Counted from the first letter of the stretch, positions 1 through 8,487 are shown. The stretch: DNA of 64,000 nucleotides from Chloracidobacterium sp. (GCA_016715795.1 JADJXP010000002.1:1674001-1738000); one strand, 5' to 3'. Made by a program: numbers and translations. The notes: generated by a model from the letters alone, not told the origin.

Positions 1-128
1 ATACGCGTCGGCGACACCTGCGCCGTCGTCGGCGTCCAATCGGTCATCACCGCGACCGCCGACAGAAAACCAACAGCCAACAACAACGCGCCGCGCACGT
101 TGACCTGTAAGGATCTAGGACATTTCAT
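1..128 (-). CDS. Secreted protein, N-terminal fragment cut by the window edge
   Basis: An open frame runs off the left edge on the minus strand. From an ATG at 128 it reads a short polar stretch with two arginines and a lysine, then a hydrophobic core (residues 13-28, LLLAVGFLSAVAV) and TTAQ, which looks like a signal peptide ending near an A-Q cleavage site. A GTG at 98 in the same frame could be the start instead; neither has a clear ribosome binding site. It lies 39 bases downstream of the TPR gene on the same strand, so the two may be co-transcribed. The mature protein is outside the window, so no function can be given. Confidence 0.5.
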   Translation of the reverse strand, partial: MKCPRSLQVNVRGALLLAVGFLSAVAVMTDWTPTTAQVSPTR

Positions 129-167
129 AAAAAACAATGCACTCCTGAATTCTTCTGATACGCGGGC

Positions 168-2012
168 TCACGGCAGCGACTGCATCTTGGCATTGGCCTC
201 GGCGACCTGCTTCTTTAGTTCCTCGCTGTTCGGGAAGCGGCTGACGGTCACCTTTTGCAGACGGGCCTTCGCGTCGGCGAGCTTCTTTTGACGGATCAGG
301 ATGTCGGCGACGGCCAAGTGAACCCGATTTGAGGTCGAGACAACGATGTCGGCGTTGCCTTTCAGAATGCCCTCGTAGATCGCCAACGCGGTCGGCACGG
401 TCGCGTCGTTCCGGGCCGACGCGTCGGCGAGGTCCCACATTTCCTTGAGCTTTGCCGTGCGCTCATCGACCGGTAGGAAGTTTGACCGTTGAATGAGTTC
501 CGCCAACGCTCCTTGTGCCTCGGCGGTTCTCGCCGCGTCGCCCTGCAGTCTGCGGGCCTCGATGATGCCCGTCAGGGCCCGCAGCTGCCCGGTGCCCTTG
601 TCCTCTTTTGGCTTGAGCGCAGCGGCTTGTGCGTAGGTGTCGGCGGCCTTAGCGGCGTCTTTTTGGTCAAGATAAACGTCGCCGAGATCGAGCAGGGCGT
701 CCTGTTTTTCGACGTCCCACAGCTTATCGATGGCTGCCCGCTGGATCAGCGCCTTGGCAGCGTCGGCGTACTTCTTTTCTTCGCGAAATGAGTCGGCGAG
801 GGCGGCAAGCGCATCGTTCTTGTACTGCGCATTCTCCGCGATCGACACCATCTTTGTCCAGGCCGCACGCGCCTCTTTGGCGTTCTTTTCCTTCTCAAAC
901 GCCTTGCCGGTGTAATAGTAGGCCACGGCCACATAAGCGTTTTTGGCGTCTTTTAGCGAGAATATCTTCTTGAATTCGGCACGCGCAGCGGCGTACCGTT
1001 CAGCCTTCATATGGAGATCGCCCATCGAGTAATAGGCCTTGGATCTATGCTCGTCCGAAACGCCTTTGATCGAAGGGATCTTTGCAAACTCGGCGAGCTG
1101 CATGTCGGCTTTTTTCTGGTGGCCGTAGCTAGAGGCGAGCATCGTATGAGCGTCGGCCTTGTTTGCGGCAGGAGCGTCTTTCATCTCGACGACTTTGTTC
1201 ATCATAGCCTGCGCCTGGTCGGCCTGGCCGAGTTCCCACAACATCTTACCTGCCTGAAGTGTCGCCGTCGCCCGCTGTTCGGCGGTCGCACCGGCCGTAA
1301 GGCCGGCCGACGAGAAAAGCTGGAACGCTGCCTGTTTATTGCCGAATCGGTATTCGAGGTCAGCCATTTTCATCAGAGCCTTTGCCTTGTCTGTGTCGCC
1401 GACGCCCGCAAGCGTCGTGATCGCCTGATAGGCCTGAAACGCCGAGGTCGCATTAGATCGGTTGTCCAACGGATAAGCCTCGGCTTTTTTGAACATCATC
1501 CCGACCTTTTCGGCGAGCGGCATGTCGGGAAAGGCCTTGATCATCGCGTCATAGGTCGACGCGATCCGCCAGGGATTCGGGTCTATTGTCGCGATCTCTA
1601 TTACCTTGTCGTAGGCGCTGCGCCTCTTCGCGGGCGAAATTGCCTTTAATGCAGCAGCCTTCTCATACTCACTCATTGCGCTGTAGTAATTGGGCTGATC
1701 GACGAAATCGGAGCCTTTGCGCACTCTCGATTTCTTCGCGATGTGTACCTTTGCCAGGCCGAAATGCACGTCGGCCCGCTGTTCGTCATCGGTTGCCAGG
1801 AGCATCGCCGCATCGAATGAAGATTTTGCAAAATCTGGTTTATTCGCCGTCAGATGAGCATCGGCCGCCTGCATCGCGACCGCGTAGCTCGCGTAACTCG
1901 GCAGCTTCGGCGTAGGCGTCGGCATCGCCCCGCCCTGAGCAGAGATATGCGACGCCCATGCAAGAAGTAGACAGGGTGACAGGCACAGGTTCAGTAACCG
2001 GGAAGCTCTCAT
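168..2012 (-). CDS. Secreted TPR-repeat protein
   Basis: The product has 614 residues. The start is set by an AAGGAGA ribosome binding site eight bases before the ATG at 2012; the longer upstream frame is not needed. Residues 1-26 are a signal peptide (LLNLCLSPCLLLAWASHISAQ), followed by a short Pro/Thr linker. The rest is a long series of helical repeats of tetratricopeptide type, rich in Ala, Lys and Asp, with typical A-x-x-x-Y/F and G-x-x-Y patterns (for example AMSEYEKAAALK, YYYTGKAFEKEK, DLGDVYLDQKDAAKAADTY). TPR arrays are protein-binding scaffolds, and export points to a periplasmic or outer-membrane-associated role. No catalytic domain is visible. The partner is unknown, and the next gene downstream also encodes a probable secreted protein. 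Confidence 0.85.
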   Translation of the reverse strand: MRASRLLNLCLSPCLLLAWASHISAQGGAMPTPTPKLPSYASYAVAMQAADAHLTANKPDFAKSSFDAAMLLATDDEQRADVHFGLAKVHIAKKSRVRKGSDFVDQPNYYSAMSEYEKAAALKAISPAKRRSAYDKVIEIATIDPNPWRIASTYDAMIKAFPDMPLAEKVGMMFKKAEAYPLDNRSNATSAFQAYQAITTLAGVGDTDKAKALMKMADLEYRFGNKQAAFQLFSSAGLTAGATAEQRATATLQAGKMLWELGQADQAQAMMNKVVEMKDAPAANKADAHTMLASSYGHQKKADMQLAEFAKIPSIKGVSDEHRSKAYYSMGDLHMKAERYAAARAEFKKIFSLKDAKNAYVAVAYYYTGKAFEKEKNAKEARAAWTKMVSIAENAQYKNDALAALADSFREEKKYADAAKALIQRAAIDKLWDVEKQDALLDLGDVYLDQKDAAKAADTYAQAAALKPKEDKGTGQLRALTGIIEARRLQGDAARTAEAQGALAELIQRSNFLPVDERTAKLKEMWDLADASARNDATVPTALAIYEGILKGNADIVVSTSNRVHLAVADILIRQKKLADAKARLQKVTVSRFPNSEELKKQVAEANAKMQSLP

Positions 2013-2226
2013 CAAATTGATCTCCTTGGTTAAAACGGGCAGCCGTCGATCGCGTCGACCGCTATTGTCTCGGATTCTAACCCACGATCGACTATTCGCA
2101 CAACCGCCCCACATGTCACGCCGCAGGACATAAGGCCCGGAGCACGCCCCTACCTCCGGCTTTTTTGACTTGGATGATGGGGGTAGAATAGAATCGACTC
2201 ATTCGATCCCTGATCAACCACGACTT

Positions 2227-2724
2227 ATGAAACTCTTGCTCCCGTTTGCGCTCGTTGCCGCGATGTGGGCCGTTTGCGGCAATCTCGGTGAAAAGAAAGA
2301 ATCCAGGCCGTCTGACGATCGGCCGGCAGCGTCCAATCAATCTGCTAAACCGGCCCTCGATCGCGAGGCCGTTAAGAAGGAGCTTGTGACGCTGGCAAAT
2401 GACATCCTCAACGCCTCGAAGGACGGTGACGTGACGTTTCTGGCAAGGATAACTACGGACGATTTTAAGTTCATCGACATCGACGGCAAGGTCAGGGACA
2501 AGAACAAGACGCTGGCCGAGGTCAAGGAGGAGAAAGCTATCAAGTCGGCTGAGATCACTGATGAGAGGCTCGTCAGCCTGGATGAATCGTCCGCGGTGCT
2601 CAGCTATACGCTAAAGGTGGTCGCCAAGAACGGCCGATCTGCAAAGGCGTGGGTCACCGATGATTACGTCAGGGAAAACGGCGAATGGCTTATCCGAAGG
2701 GAACAGCAAACGCTGCTCAAATGA
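2227..2724 (+). CDS. Secreted NTF2-like (DUF4440-type) protein
   Basis: The product has 165 residues. The ATG at 2227 opens a hydrophobic export signal (MKLLLPFALVAAMWAVCG). A Cys follows the hydrophobic core, but the residue before it is Val, so a lipobox is doubtful. After a Ser/Pro/Lys linker comes an NTF2-like fold of about 110 residues: a first helix (VKKELVTLANDILNASKDGD), the conserved turn leading to DDFKFIDIDGKV, then beta strands ending in W-x-I/L-x-R-R-E-Q (EWLIRREQQTLLK). This layout matches DUF4440/SnoaL-like proteins, which bind small ligands or act as enzymes. No specific substrate can be inferred. It is divergent from the TPR gene on its left. Confidence 0.7.
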   Translation: MKLLLPFALVAAMWAVCGNLGEKKESRPSDDRPAASNQSAKPALDREAVKKELVTLANDILNASKDGDVTFLARITTDDFKFIDIDGKVRDKNKTLAEVKEEKAIKSAEITDERLVSLDESSAVLSYTLKVVAKNGRSAKAWVTDDYVRENGEWLIRREQQTLLK

Positions 2725-2747
2725 TCTCAGCTTAACGTCGAACAAGG

Positions 2748-2966
2748 TTATTTATGCCGGTACGTAATGCGGCCTTTCGTCAGGTCGTAGGGTGAAAGCT
2801 CTATATCAACACGGTCACCCATCAGAATGCGGATACGGTTGCGTCGCATGCGGCCCGAGATCGTCGCAAGGACCATGTGGTCGGTATCGTTGATCTGGAC
2901 CTTGAAATAGGCGTTCGGCTGCTTGTCAACGACGACACCTGCCATTTCGATCAGTTCTTCCTTCAT
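2748..2966 (-). CDS. infA: Translation initiation factor IF-1
   Basis: The product has 72 residues, the usual length for IF-1. It is a single S1/OB-fold domain with the family pattern KEELIEMAGVVV, NAYFKVQI, H-M-V-L-A-T-I-S-G-R-M-R-R-N-R-I-R-I and GDRVDIELSPYDLTKGRITYR. IF-1 binds the A site of the 30S subunit and helps IF-2 and IF-3 select initiator tRNA. The ATG at 2966 is preferred over the upstream in-frame ATG because it gives the canonical family N-terminus. It is alone here rather than in the usual rpmJ-rpsM cluster, and is divergent from the ABC ATPase gene that begins 62 bases away. Confidence 0.95.
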   Translation of the reverse strand: MKEELIEMAGVVVDKQPNAYFKVQINDTDHMVLATISGRMRRNRIRILMGDRVDIELSPYDLTKGRITYRHK

Positions 2967-3028
2967 AAGCTTTCTAGACTGCACTTTTGCGAGTTATTAT
3001 GCAAGCGGCGCGCGTGCCAAAAGAGAAA

Positions 3029-3955
3029 ATGAACGACGACCTCGCAACGCTGCGGATCCATGACGTTACGAAGTCCTACGGCGATTTCACGGCCGTTGAC
3101 AGCCTCAGTTTTGAGGTGCGGCCGGGGCGGATCTTTGGATTCCTCGGGCCAAATGGAGCCGGCAAGACCACGACGATACGGATGATCGTCGGCATCACAG
3201 CGCCTGATTCGGGCACTATCGAGCTGTTTGGCGAGCAGATGTCGCCGCATCTACAGGACCGCATCGGATATCTGCCGGAGGAACGCGGCCTTTACAAAAA
3301 GATAAAGGTCGTTGACCAGCTGCGATACTTTGCCGCCCTGAAGAACGTGCCGCGTTCAGTTGCTGACCGGCGCATCGACTTCTGGCTCGATCGGATGGGC
3401 CTAGCCGAGTGGAAAGCAAAGAAAACGACAGACCTGTCAAAGGGAATGCAGCAGAAGATACAGTTCATCTCGACCGTGCTGCACGATCCTGATCTGCTGA
3501 TACTCGACGAACCATTCTCGGGCCTCGATCCGGTCAATGTCGAATTCATGATCGATGTGCTAGGCGAGTTTCGCACACAGGACAAGACGATAATATTCTC
3601 GACCCACATGATGGAGACTGCCGAACGTCTATGTCACGACATTATCTTGATAAACAAGGCCCGAAAGGTCGTCGGCGGCAGCCTGAGAGAGATCAAGGAG
3701 ACCTACGGCCACAACCTGATCGCTCTGCGTGCAAGCGGCGGCGACAATGTTCTCGCTGACCGCAGCCTAATAGCAAAGTCCGAGGAACACGCCGACGAAC
3801 GGCAGATCGAATTGGCACCAAATGTTGATCCCCAATCGTTATTGAGAAAGCTGGTCGAGGCCGGAGCGGCGATAACGAAGTTTGAACAGATCGAACCGAG
3901 CCTGAATGACATCTTTATCGATCAGGTGGGAGGCAAGCCAGAACCGCCGGCGTAA
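3029..3955 (+). CDS. ABC transporter ATP-binding protein, NatA-type
   Basis: The product has 308 residues. The ATG at 3029 follows an AAGAGA motif. It carries a full ABC ATPase domain: Walker A GPNGAGKT (about residue 39), signature LSKGMQQK, Walker B LLILDEPFSGLDP and the H-loop in IIFSTHM. The region after about residue 210 is the extra C-terminal domain found in exporters of the NatA/CcmA type with a DUF4162-like tail. It pairs with the permease gene 35 bases downstream. Together they should form an ABC-2 exporter; Na+ export is the best-known role of close relatives, but the substrate is not shown by the sequence. Confidence 0.9.
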   Translation: MNDDLATLRIHDVTKSYGDFTAVDSLSFEVRPGRIFGFLGPNGAGKTTTIRMIVGITAPDSGTIELFGEQMSPHLQDRIGYLPEERGLYKKIKVVDQLRYFAALKNVPRSVADRRIDFWLDRMGLAEWKAKKTTDLSKGMQQKIQFISTVLHDPDLLILDEPFSGLDPVNVEFMIDVLGEFRTQDKTIIFSTHMMETAERLCHDIILINKARKVVGGSLREIKETYGHNLIALRASGGDNVLADRSLIAKSEEHADERQIELAPNVDPQSLLRKLVEAGAAITKFEQIEPSLNDIFIDQVGGKPEPPA

Positions 3956-3990
3956 GCGGGCGGTCAGTTCCGCTCGTCAAGAATACAGTC

Positions 3991-5343
3991 ATGCGTAAAT
4001 TCCTAGCCGTCGTCCGGCACGAATACAAGAAGATCGTCCTCAAGTGGAGCTTCCTCATCGGCACGCTGATCTTCCCTATCCTCGGCCTCGGGTTTGCGAT
4101 CGTTCCGGCGATCATTTTTTCGCTAAAGGGCGAAGCGACGAGGATAGTTGTCGTCGATCCGTCGGGCAAGGTCCTTCCTCGGCTCAAGGAAAACCTCTCC
4201 GCCGAACGCCTCGCCCAAAAGGCCGATGACGCGATGCGGGAGAAGCTTGAATTGCCGACGGCTGCTCAGCAGGACCAGATGAAGCAAGGTGCCGCGATGC
4301 TGGCCTCCGGATTCGTCTTTGTAGACTTTGATCCCGGCAGTGCTCCGCTCGCTCAGGTCAGAGAGCAGCTCAATGCAATGGCCGCAAGCGACGAGATCGA
4401 TGCGTATCTGCTCATTCCGCCCAACGTCGAAGCCAAGGATGCCAAATACGAGTTCCTGTCGCGAAAAGCGGGCGATTTCGTAGCCAACGACACACTAAAA
4501 GACGCCCTGAACGCCGCGGTCCGCTCGCACCGGCTCGCCGACGCTAATATCGACGAGAAGCTAGTGCGCGAACTTGGCCAAGGCGTGAATCTTACATCTC
4601 GTTCGATCAACGAGAAGGGCGAGGAAAAAGACAGCGAGATGCTGTTCATCGCCTCGCTGGTGATCGGAATGCTCATTTACATAAGCCTTACGATCTACGG
4701 CCAAGTCATTATGGGCGCTGTCGTCGAGGAAAAGGAAACACGCATCGCCGAGATACTCTTTTCATCCGCTCGACCGACACAATTGATGTTTGGCAAGCTC
4801 GTCGGCGTCGGCCTCGCCGGCCTCACGCAGCTTGCGATATGGACGGCGTCGATGGCGGCGCTGGTCGGATTCATTGCAACACAGCCGGACGCAGGCCAGT
4901 TCCTTTCGGGGCTGCCGAATATTACGCCGCTGATGGTGTTTTATTTCTTTGTATATTTCATCGTAGGCTATTTTATTTACGCGTCCATTTTTGCCCTCGT
5001 CGGCTCGATGGTAACAACCGTGCAGGAAGGTGGCCAGTTCGCGTTTCCGCCGATAATGCTGATGCTCATCGGCTTCTATTTTTGCTTCGCCGTTATCCGC
5101 GACCCAAATTCTGACCTGTCGTTCTGGGTATCGATCGCTCCGCTCTTTGCCCCGCTCACGATGCCCGTCCGCATCTTGGCCGAGATGCCGCCGTTCTGGC
5201 AGATCGCTTTGTCGGTCGCTCTCAACTGCGTTGCGATCGCCTTCATCGTTTGGATCGCTTCGCGCGTGTATCGCGTCGGAATGCTAATGTACGGCAAACG
5301 CGCAACGATTCCGGAGGTGCTCAAATGGATCAGGCAGCCATGA
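3991..5343 (+). CDS. ABC-2 type transporter permease, NatB-like
   Basis: The product has 450 residues. One membrane segment near the N-terminus (about residues 19-43) is followed by a large extracytoplasmic domain of about 180 residues, then a C-terminal group of about five or six membrane helices beginning near MLFIASLVIGMLIYISLTIYG. The sequence VVEEKETRIAEILFSSARPTQLMFGKLVG is the typical ABC-2 coupling helix region of NatB/ABC2_membrane_3 permeases. It lies directly behind the ATPase gene on the same strand, so the two probably form one exporter complex. The substrate is unknown. Confidence 0.88.
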   Translation: MRKFLAVVRHEYKKIVLKWSFLIGTLIFPILGLGFAIVPAIIFSLKGEATRIVVVDPSGKVLPRLKENLSAERLAQKADDAMREKLELPTAAQQDQMKQGAAMLASGFVFVDFDPGSAPLAQVREQLNAMAASDEIDAYLLIPPNVEAKDAKYEFLSRKAGDFVANDTLKDALNAAVRSHRLADANIDEKLVRELGQGVNLTSRSINEKGEEKDSEMLFIASLVIGMLIYISLTIYGQVIMGAVVEEKETRIAEILFSSARPTQLMFGKLVGVGLAGLTQLAIWTASMAALVGFIATQPDAGQFLSGLPNITPLMVFYFFVYFIVGYFIYASIFALVGSMVTTVQEGGQFAFPPIMLMLIGFYFCFAVIRDPNSDLSFWVSIAPLFAPLTMPVRILAEMPPFWQIALSVALNCVAIAFIVWIASRVYRVGMLMYGKRATIPEVLKWIRQP

Positions 5344-5469
5344 GAACGCTCCAACAGCGTCAGGCAGTGTAGAGCATTGGCCGGACACGAGGTTGTCGTT
5401 TTGTCGAACATATAGTAAAAATTAGCTATTCCACCGTTTTTATTGGCTTTTGAACAAAAGGAGATACCT

Positions 5470-5721
5470 ATGTCTTTCGTTTGGCAAATTCTAGTCGGAC
5501 TTATCATCGGAGCTATTGCGCGATTCCTCATCCCTGGCAAGGAACCGATCGCGGCGGGCCTATGGGGTTGGGTCGTCACTGCCGGTATCGGTATGGGCGG
5601 CTCGGCGCTTGGCTCATTCGTCGGCCGGGCGATCTGGAAGGACCAAAACTACAAAGCCGGTTGGATCCTGTCGATCCTCGGTGCCATCGCGCTGCTGCTG
5701 CTCTACAGGTTCCTGTTCTAG
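5470..5721 (+). CDS. GlsB/YeaQ/YmgE-family small membrane protein
   Basis: The product has 83 residues. An AAAAGGAG site lies six bases before the ATG at 5470. It has three hydrophobic segments (WQILVGLIIGAIARFLIPG, GWVVTAGIGMGGSALGSFVGRA and GWILSILGAIALLLLYRFLF), with the family IGAIARFL-I-PG motif after the first helix and conserved glycines in the second. The family is called transglycosylase-associated or stress-response membrane protein, but its biochemical role is not established. It sits between the exporter genes and a threonine dehydratase gene that starts nine bases downstream. Confidence 0.85.
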   Translation: MSFVWQILVGLIIGAIARFLIPGKEPIAAGLWGWVVTAGIGMGGSALGSFVGRAIWKDQNYKAGWILSILGAIALLLLYRFLF

Positions 5722-5730
5722 GCTAACCCG

Positions 5731-6681
5731 ATGGTGGACATCCGCGACATTCGCTCGGCCGCCGAGCGCATTCACCCCTACGTCAAACGCACCCACACCG
5801 AGCTGAGCCGTGCCCTCAGCGAACGCCTCAACACGCACGTTTACGTCAAATACGAGCTGTTCCAAAAGACCGGCTCGTTCAAGCCGCGCGGGGCGTTCAA
5901 CAAAATGCTCCAGCTCTCGCCCGAGGAGAAGAAAGCAGGCGTCGTGGCCGTCAGCGGCGGGAATCACGCTCAGGCTGTCGCTTACGCGTCGAGCGTTCTC
6001 AACCTCGATGCCGTCATCCTGATGCCCGAAAACACACCGTCAGGCTATCTCGAAGCCACTCGCCATTACGGTGCGACAATCGATCTGCGGCCCGACATCG
6101 GCGACGCGTTTGCGGGCCTCGAAGCCTATCAGCAACAGGGCCGCGTGCTTATCCATCCGTTCGACGACGACGCGGTCATCGCGGGCCAGGGCACCGTCGG
6201 GCTCGAGATAATGGACGACGTGCCGCAGGCGACTGACATCATCGCGAGCATCGGCGGCGGCGGAATGGCCGCGGGCGTGGCCCTCGCCGCAAAGTCCGTG
6301 AATCCCGCGCTTCGTGCCTGGGGCGTCGAGACCGAGGGCGCCGACGCGATGTCGCAAGCCTTCGCCGCTGGCCGTCCCGTGACGATCGCGATCACGTCGA
6401 TAGCCAAAACGCTCGGCGCACCGTTCGTCACCGACCGCACGCTCAACCTGATCCGCGACCTCTACGAGAGCGTCACCGTCGTCCCCGACAGCGAAGCCGT
6501 CGACGCCCTGCTCTTTATCGCCCAACGCCTAAAGGTCATCACCGAACCCGCCGCCGCCTGCACCCTAGCCGCCGCCGACCGGCTCCACGAGAATTTCACC
6601 CCCCAAAGCCACGTCGTCCTCGTCCTCTGCGGCGGCAACACGAGCATCCCCGACGCGTGCGGCTACATCGCTGGTCAGTAG
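5731..6681 (+). CDS. Threonine/serine dehydratase (PLP-dependent)
   Basis: The product has 316 residues, a fold-type II PLP enzyme without the C-terminal ACT-like regulatory domain of biosynthetic IlvA. The PLP lysine is in the motif KTGSFKPRGAFNKM (about residues 46-59). SGGNHAQAVAYAS binds the cofactor phosphate region, a glycine loop IGGGGMAAGVALA follows, and the C-terminal LCGGNTS motif is present. The expected reaction is deamination of L-threonine to 2-oxobutyrate plus ammonia, or of L-serine to pyruvate. The short form resembles catabolic TdcB or serine/threonine racemase-type enzymes, and the sequence alone does not decide between them. Confidence 0.87.
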   Translation: MVDIRDIRSAAERIHPYVKRTHTELSRALSERLNTHVYVKYELFQKTGSFKPRGAFNKMLQLSPEEKKAGVVAVSGGNHAQAVAYASSVLNLDAVILMPENTPSGYLEATRHYGATIDLRPDIGDAFAGLEAYQQQGRVLIHPFDDDAVIAGQGTVGLEIMDDVPQATDIIASIGGGGMAAGVALAAKSVNPALRAWGVETEGADAMSQAFAAGRPVTIAITSIAKTLGAPFVTDRTLNLIRDLYESVTVVPDSEAVDALLFIAQRLKVITEPAAACTLAAADRLHENFTPQSHVVLVLCGGNTSIPDACGYIAGQ

Positions 6682-6692
6682 GACTTTCGATA

Positions 6693-6750
6693 AATTGCCA
6701 CTAGCTTCAGCTAGTGGTTAGCATCTATCAGCTATCCGGCTTTAGCCGAA
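6693..6750. repeat. REP palindrome, CCACTAGCT family, copy A
   Basis: A nine-base arm CCACTAGCT pairs with AGCTAGTGG across a two-base centre, followed by a second small palindrome CGGCTTTAGCCG. The same unit recurs at 8897, 49151 and, reversed, at 51168. It lies just after the threonine dehydratase stop. Confidence 0.8.
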
Positions 6751-6799
6751 TATTTGCTGTTGGGTCCTCAGATCGGTCGGAACTAAGTTCTGCTGGTTT

Positions 6800-6862
6800 T
6801 GTATCGACAAAACAGTCCAAATTCCGAGATCTGTATCGACACATTTTCCAACTGTATCGACA
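6800..6862. repeat. Three copies of a TGTATCGACA motif
   Basis: The decamer TGTATCGACA occurs at 6800, 6832 and 6853; the last two are 21 bases apart. It is the reverse complement of the motif arrayed before rplM (52760-52876). A binding-site role is inference. Confidence 0.6.
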
Positions 6863-6943
6863 GATCAGCCGCCATCGCCCCGCCAACCCGGCCATTCATC
6901 ATTCAGCCCACGATCACCACGACATATCCTTCGATAATGCCCC

Positions 6944-7140
6944 CGAACGTCCCTGAAAGGGACAACTCTAATAGCGTCGGGTGCAACCCGACGATAACGT
7001 CACCCGATTCGACCGTCCCTGCAGGGGACGAATTAACGGCCGAGGTTAGTGCGTCCCCTTCAGGGACGGGCTTTGCGTGGAGATCCGATCGTCGGGATGC
7101 ACCCGACGCCATTGAATTTGTCCCCGTTCGGGGACAGGAC
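6944..7140. repeat. REP cluster: GTCGGGTGCAACCCGAC and GTCCCTGAAAGGGAC families
   Basis: At least six short palindromes alternate here. One family has GTCGGG/CCCGAC arms (with the flank AATAGC), and the other has GTCCC/GGGAC arms around CTGAA, TGCA or GTTC centres. The same two families alternate again at 49230-49418 beside the transposase stub. Together with the copy at 6693 and the heptamer array at 7148, they fill the 540-base gap between two genes; no coding region is visible there. Confidence 0.78.
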
Positions 7141-7147
7141 GATTTCC

Positions 7148-7175
7148 TTGTCACTCGTCACTTGTCACTCGTCAC
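7148..7175. repeat. Heptamer array (TTGTCAC), 4 units
   Basis: Four contiguous seven-base units alternate between TTGTCAC and TCGTCAC. A related three-unit array lies at 7631, on the other side of the 7225-7623 gene. Confidence 0.85.
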
Positions 7176-7224
7176 TGATTTGCACGCTTGACACATCGTG
7201 CCGCCTCGTGCTATCTTCGCAACC

Positions 7225-7623
7225 ATGGACGAAAAATGGGACATTACGCCAAAGTCGTCGGGCCGGTGGTCAAAACTTTACGCGTCGATCAATCCCGAAG
7301 GCGAGATACGCATCTGCCGCCGGTCGCACGAACTGCTCGGCTCGCCCGAATTCGTGCTGCTGCTCTACAACCCGCGCGAAAAGACCATCGGCATCCACGC
7401 CGCCGGACCCGACACCGCTAACGCCTTTCGCAACGGCCGCCGAGGCCGCCACGGCGGCCGCGAGATCCGCGCCCACCAACTCCTCCAACGCCACCGCATC
7501 GAACTTCCCTACGCCATCCGTTTCGTCATGCCTGACTTAGACGAGGAACGCATCCTCAATCTCGATCTACGCAAGACAATTCCTACAAAAGTCTCAGACA
7601 GAAAATCCGACATGCCGTTTTGA
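7225..7623 (+). CDS. Conserved hypothetical protein, sister of the 51959 gene
   Basis: The product has 132 residues with no export signal. The ATG at 7225 gives the start; an upstream GTG/CCG region is less likely. The pattern INPEGEIRICRRSHELLGSPEFVLLLYNPREKTIGIHA matches the minus-strand protein at 51959-52369 (INRKGLIYMNDCAYNKLG, then PKFVSLYYSREDDSIAVEP), so the two are paralogues. Both lie in repeat-rich accessory stretches next to toxin-antitoxin genes, and this one is enclosed by two TTGTCAC heptamer arrays. No catalytic motif is recognised and no function is assigned. Confidence 0.65.
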   Translation: MDEKWDITPKSSGRWSKLYASINPEGEIRICRRSHELLGSPEFVLLLYNPREKTIGIHAAGPDTANAFRNGRRGRHGGREIRAHQLLQRHRIELPYAIRFVMPDLDEERILNLDLRKTIPTKVSDRKSDMPF

Positions 7624-7630
7624 TCTGAGC

Positions 7631-7651
7631 TTGTCACCCGTCACTTGTCAC
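7631..7651. repeat. Heptamer array (TTGTCAC), 3 units
   Basis: Three seven-base units TTGTCAC, CCGTCAC, TTGTCAC begin eight bases after the stop of the preceding gene. They have the same unit and orientation as the array at 7148. Confidence 0.8.
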
Positions 7652-7722
7652 TTTGAAAACGCTTCCGCCACATCCGCCCGGTAAGGCTCGAAAATCGGGA
7701 GTTAAGTTTGTTAAGTCAACGT

Positions 7723-8079
7723 TTAGTCGGCAGAAACGATCCAGTCGGCGAGGCGGGACCTGAGTGTCTGCATTCGGGTTTCGGAAAGTTCGCCGATGCT
7801 GCCGATGAAGACGGAATCGGCGACGACGGCGAGGCGAGTGAGGCGGACGACGGTTTCGGATTTGAGGCCGGTGGCGGGAAAATCGACGTCAGAGGTTGAG
7901 ATCAATTCGTCGATTCCGTCGATCGCCTGCCGCGAGCGTGACGACATCATGCAGACGAGCCAGTCGTCGTAATCGGAAGGCAAAGGAGCGATCAGGAGTG
8001 CCGGCCGCAGCTTGCCGATGGCTAGATCGGTTTGCGGAAACCTGAATAGGACGATCTGCCCAGACCTTCTCAGGCCCAC
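7723..8079 (-). CDS. PemK/MazF-type toxin
   Basis: The product has 118 residues from a GTG start at 8079. The N-terminal pattern G-Q-I-V-L-F-R-F-P-Q-T-D-L-A-I-G-K-L-R-P-A-L-L-I-A is typical of PemK/MazF endoribonucleases, where G-x-I-v-x-x-x-F and K-x-R-P-a-l-v form the active groove. The later IGSIGELS and TVVRLTRLAV segments also fit. These toxins cleave mRNA and are held inactive by a cognate antitoxin. Its start codon lies inside the last codons of the upstream 76-residue frame (10-base overlap), which indicates translational coupling with that antitoxin. Confidence 0.82.
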   Translation of the reverse strand: MGLRRSGQIVLFRFPQTDLAIGKLRPALLIAPLPSDYDDWLVCMMSSRSRQAIDGIDELISTSDVDFPATGLKSETVVRLTRLAVVADSVFIGSIGELSETRMQTLRSRLADWIVSAD

Positions 8080-8282
8080 TTTTCTTTGAGGTCAGCCTCG
8101 GTGTATTCGGGAATATCGTCAGTTTCCAGACCACGCATGGCCTGATCGAGCGAAAACCCGTTCCAGTCACGCTCTGTCCTGGCCCGCTTCCGAGCAAGCG
8201 ACTCGGCAAACTCAAGAACTTCCTCCTGCACCGGCGGCGGCAGCCTGCGGATCATTTCACTTATACGCTCAGCAGTCGTCAT
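8070..8282 (-). CDS. Antitoxin partner of the PemK/MazF-type toxin (DUF2281-like)
   Basis: The product has 70 residues from an ATG at 8282; an in-frame TTG at 8300 would add six residues. The N-terminal half, AERISEMIRRLPPPVQEEVLEFAESL, is the LPE/QEVLDF helix pattern of DUF2281-type antitoxins. The C-terminal half is acidic and probably wraps the toxin (SLDQAMRG, then YTEADLKEKW). It overlaps the toxin start by 10 bases, the usual order of antitoxin then toxin. Autoregulation is likely for this type of unit, but no operator was identified. Confidence 0.75.
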   Translation of the reverse strand: MTTAERISEMIRRLPPPVQEEVLEFAESLARKRARTERDWNGFSLDQAMRGLETDDIPEYTEADLKEKWA

Positions 8283-8330
8283 GCGAACATCATAACGCAA
8301 AAGCGTAACGGAATTGAAGGTTTCTCCACG

Positions 8331-8358
8331 TGGAACTTAAAACTTGGAACTTGGAACT
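8331..8358. repeat. Heptamer array (TGGAACT), 4 units
   Basis: Four seven-base units TGGAACT, TAAAACT, TGGAACT, TGGAACT lie about 50 bases upstream of the antitoxin start. Confidence 0.8.
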
Positions 8359-8370
8359 GATCCCGGGGCA

Positions 8371-8475
8371 TATGCCGCGTGTTACACACGCTCGATGGTG
8401 TTTGGGTCACTCACCCCACGTTCCGCTTCGCTTCACGTGGGGCTACCAATATGCCGTCCGTTTCACGGACTCAGA
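8371..8475. repeat. REP-like palindrome cluster
   Basis: Three palindromes follow each other: CGTGTTACACACG, a larger hairpin with CCCCACGT and ACGTGGGG arms, and GTCCGTTTCACGGAC. They lie between the MazF-type unit and the PIN gene stop. No gene is seen in 8301-8487. Confidence 0.65.
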
Positions 8476-8487
8476 TCGTTACTAGCT

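Noticed and set aside
1011..1649. Plus-strand frame of 212 residues opposite the TPR gene
   Set aside because: It is antisense to a well-supported TPR coding sequence and lacks any family motif.
2120..2165. Terminator-like CCGGAG/CTCCGG hairpin with a T run on the plus strand
   Set aside because: There is no plus-strand gene upstream for it to terminate, and the stem is short with a bulge.
6682..7224. Small plus- and minus-strand frames in the gap after the threonine dehydratase gene
   Set aside because: They are made of REP palindromes and TGTATCGACA motifs and have no start signals or family patterns.
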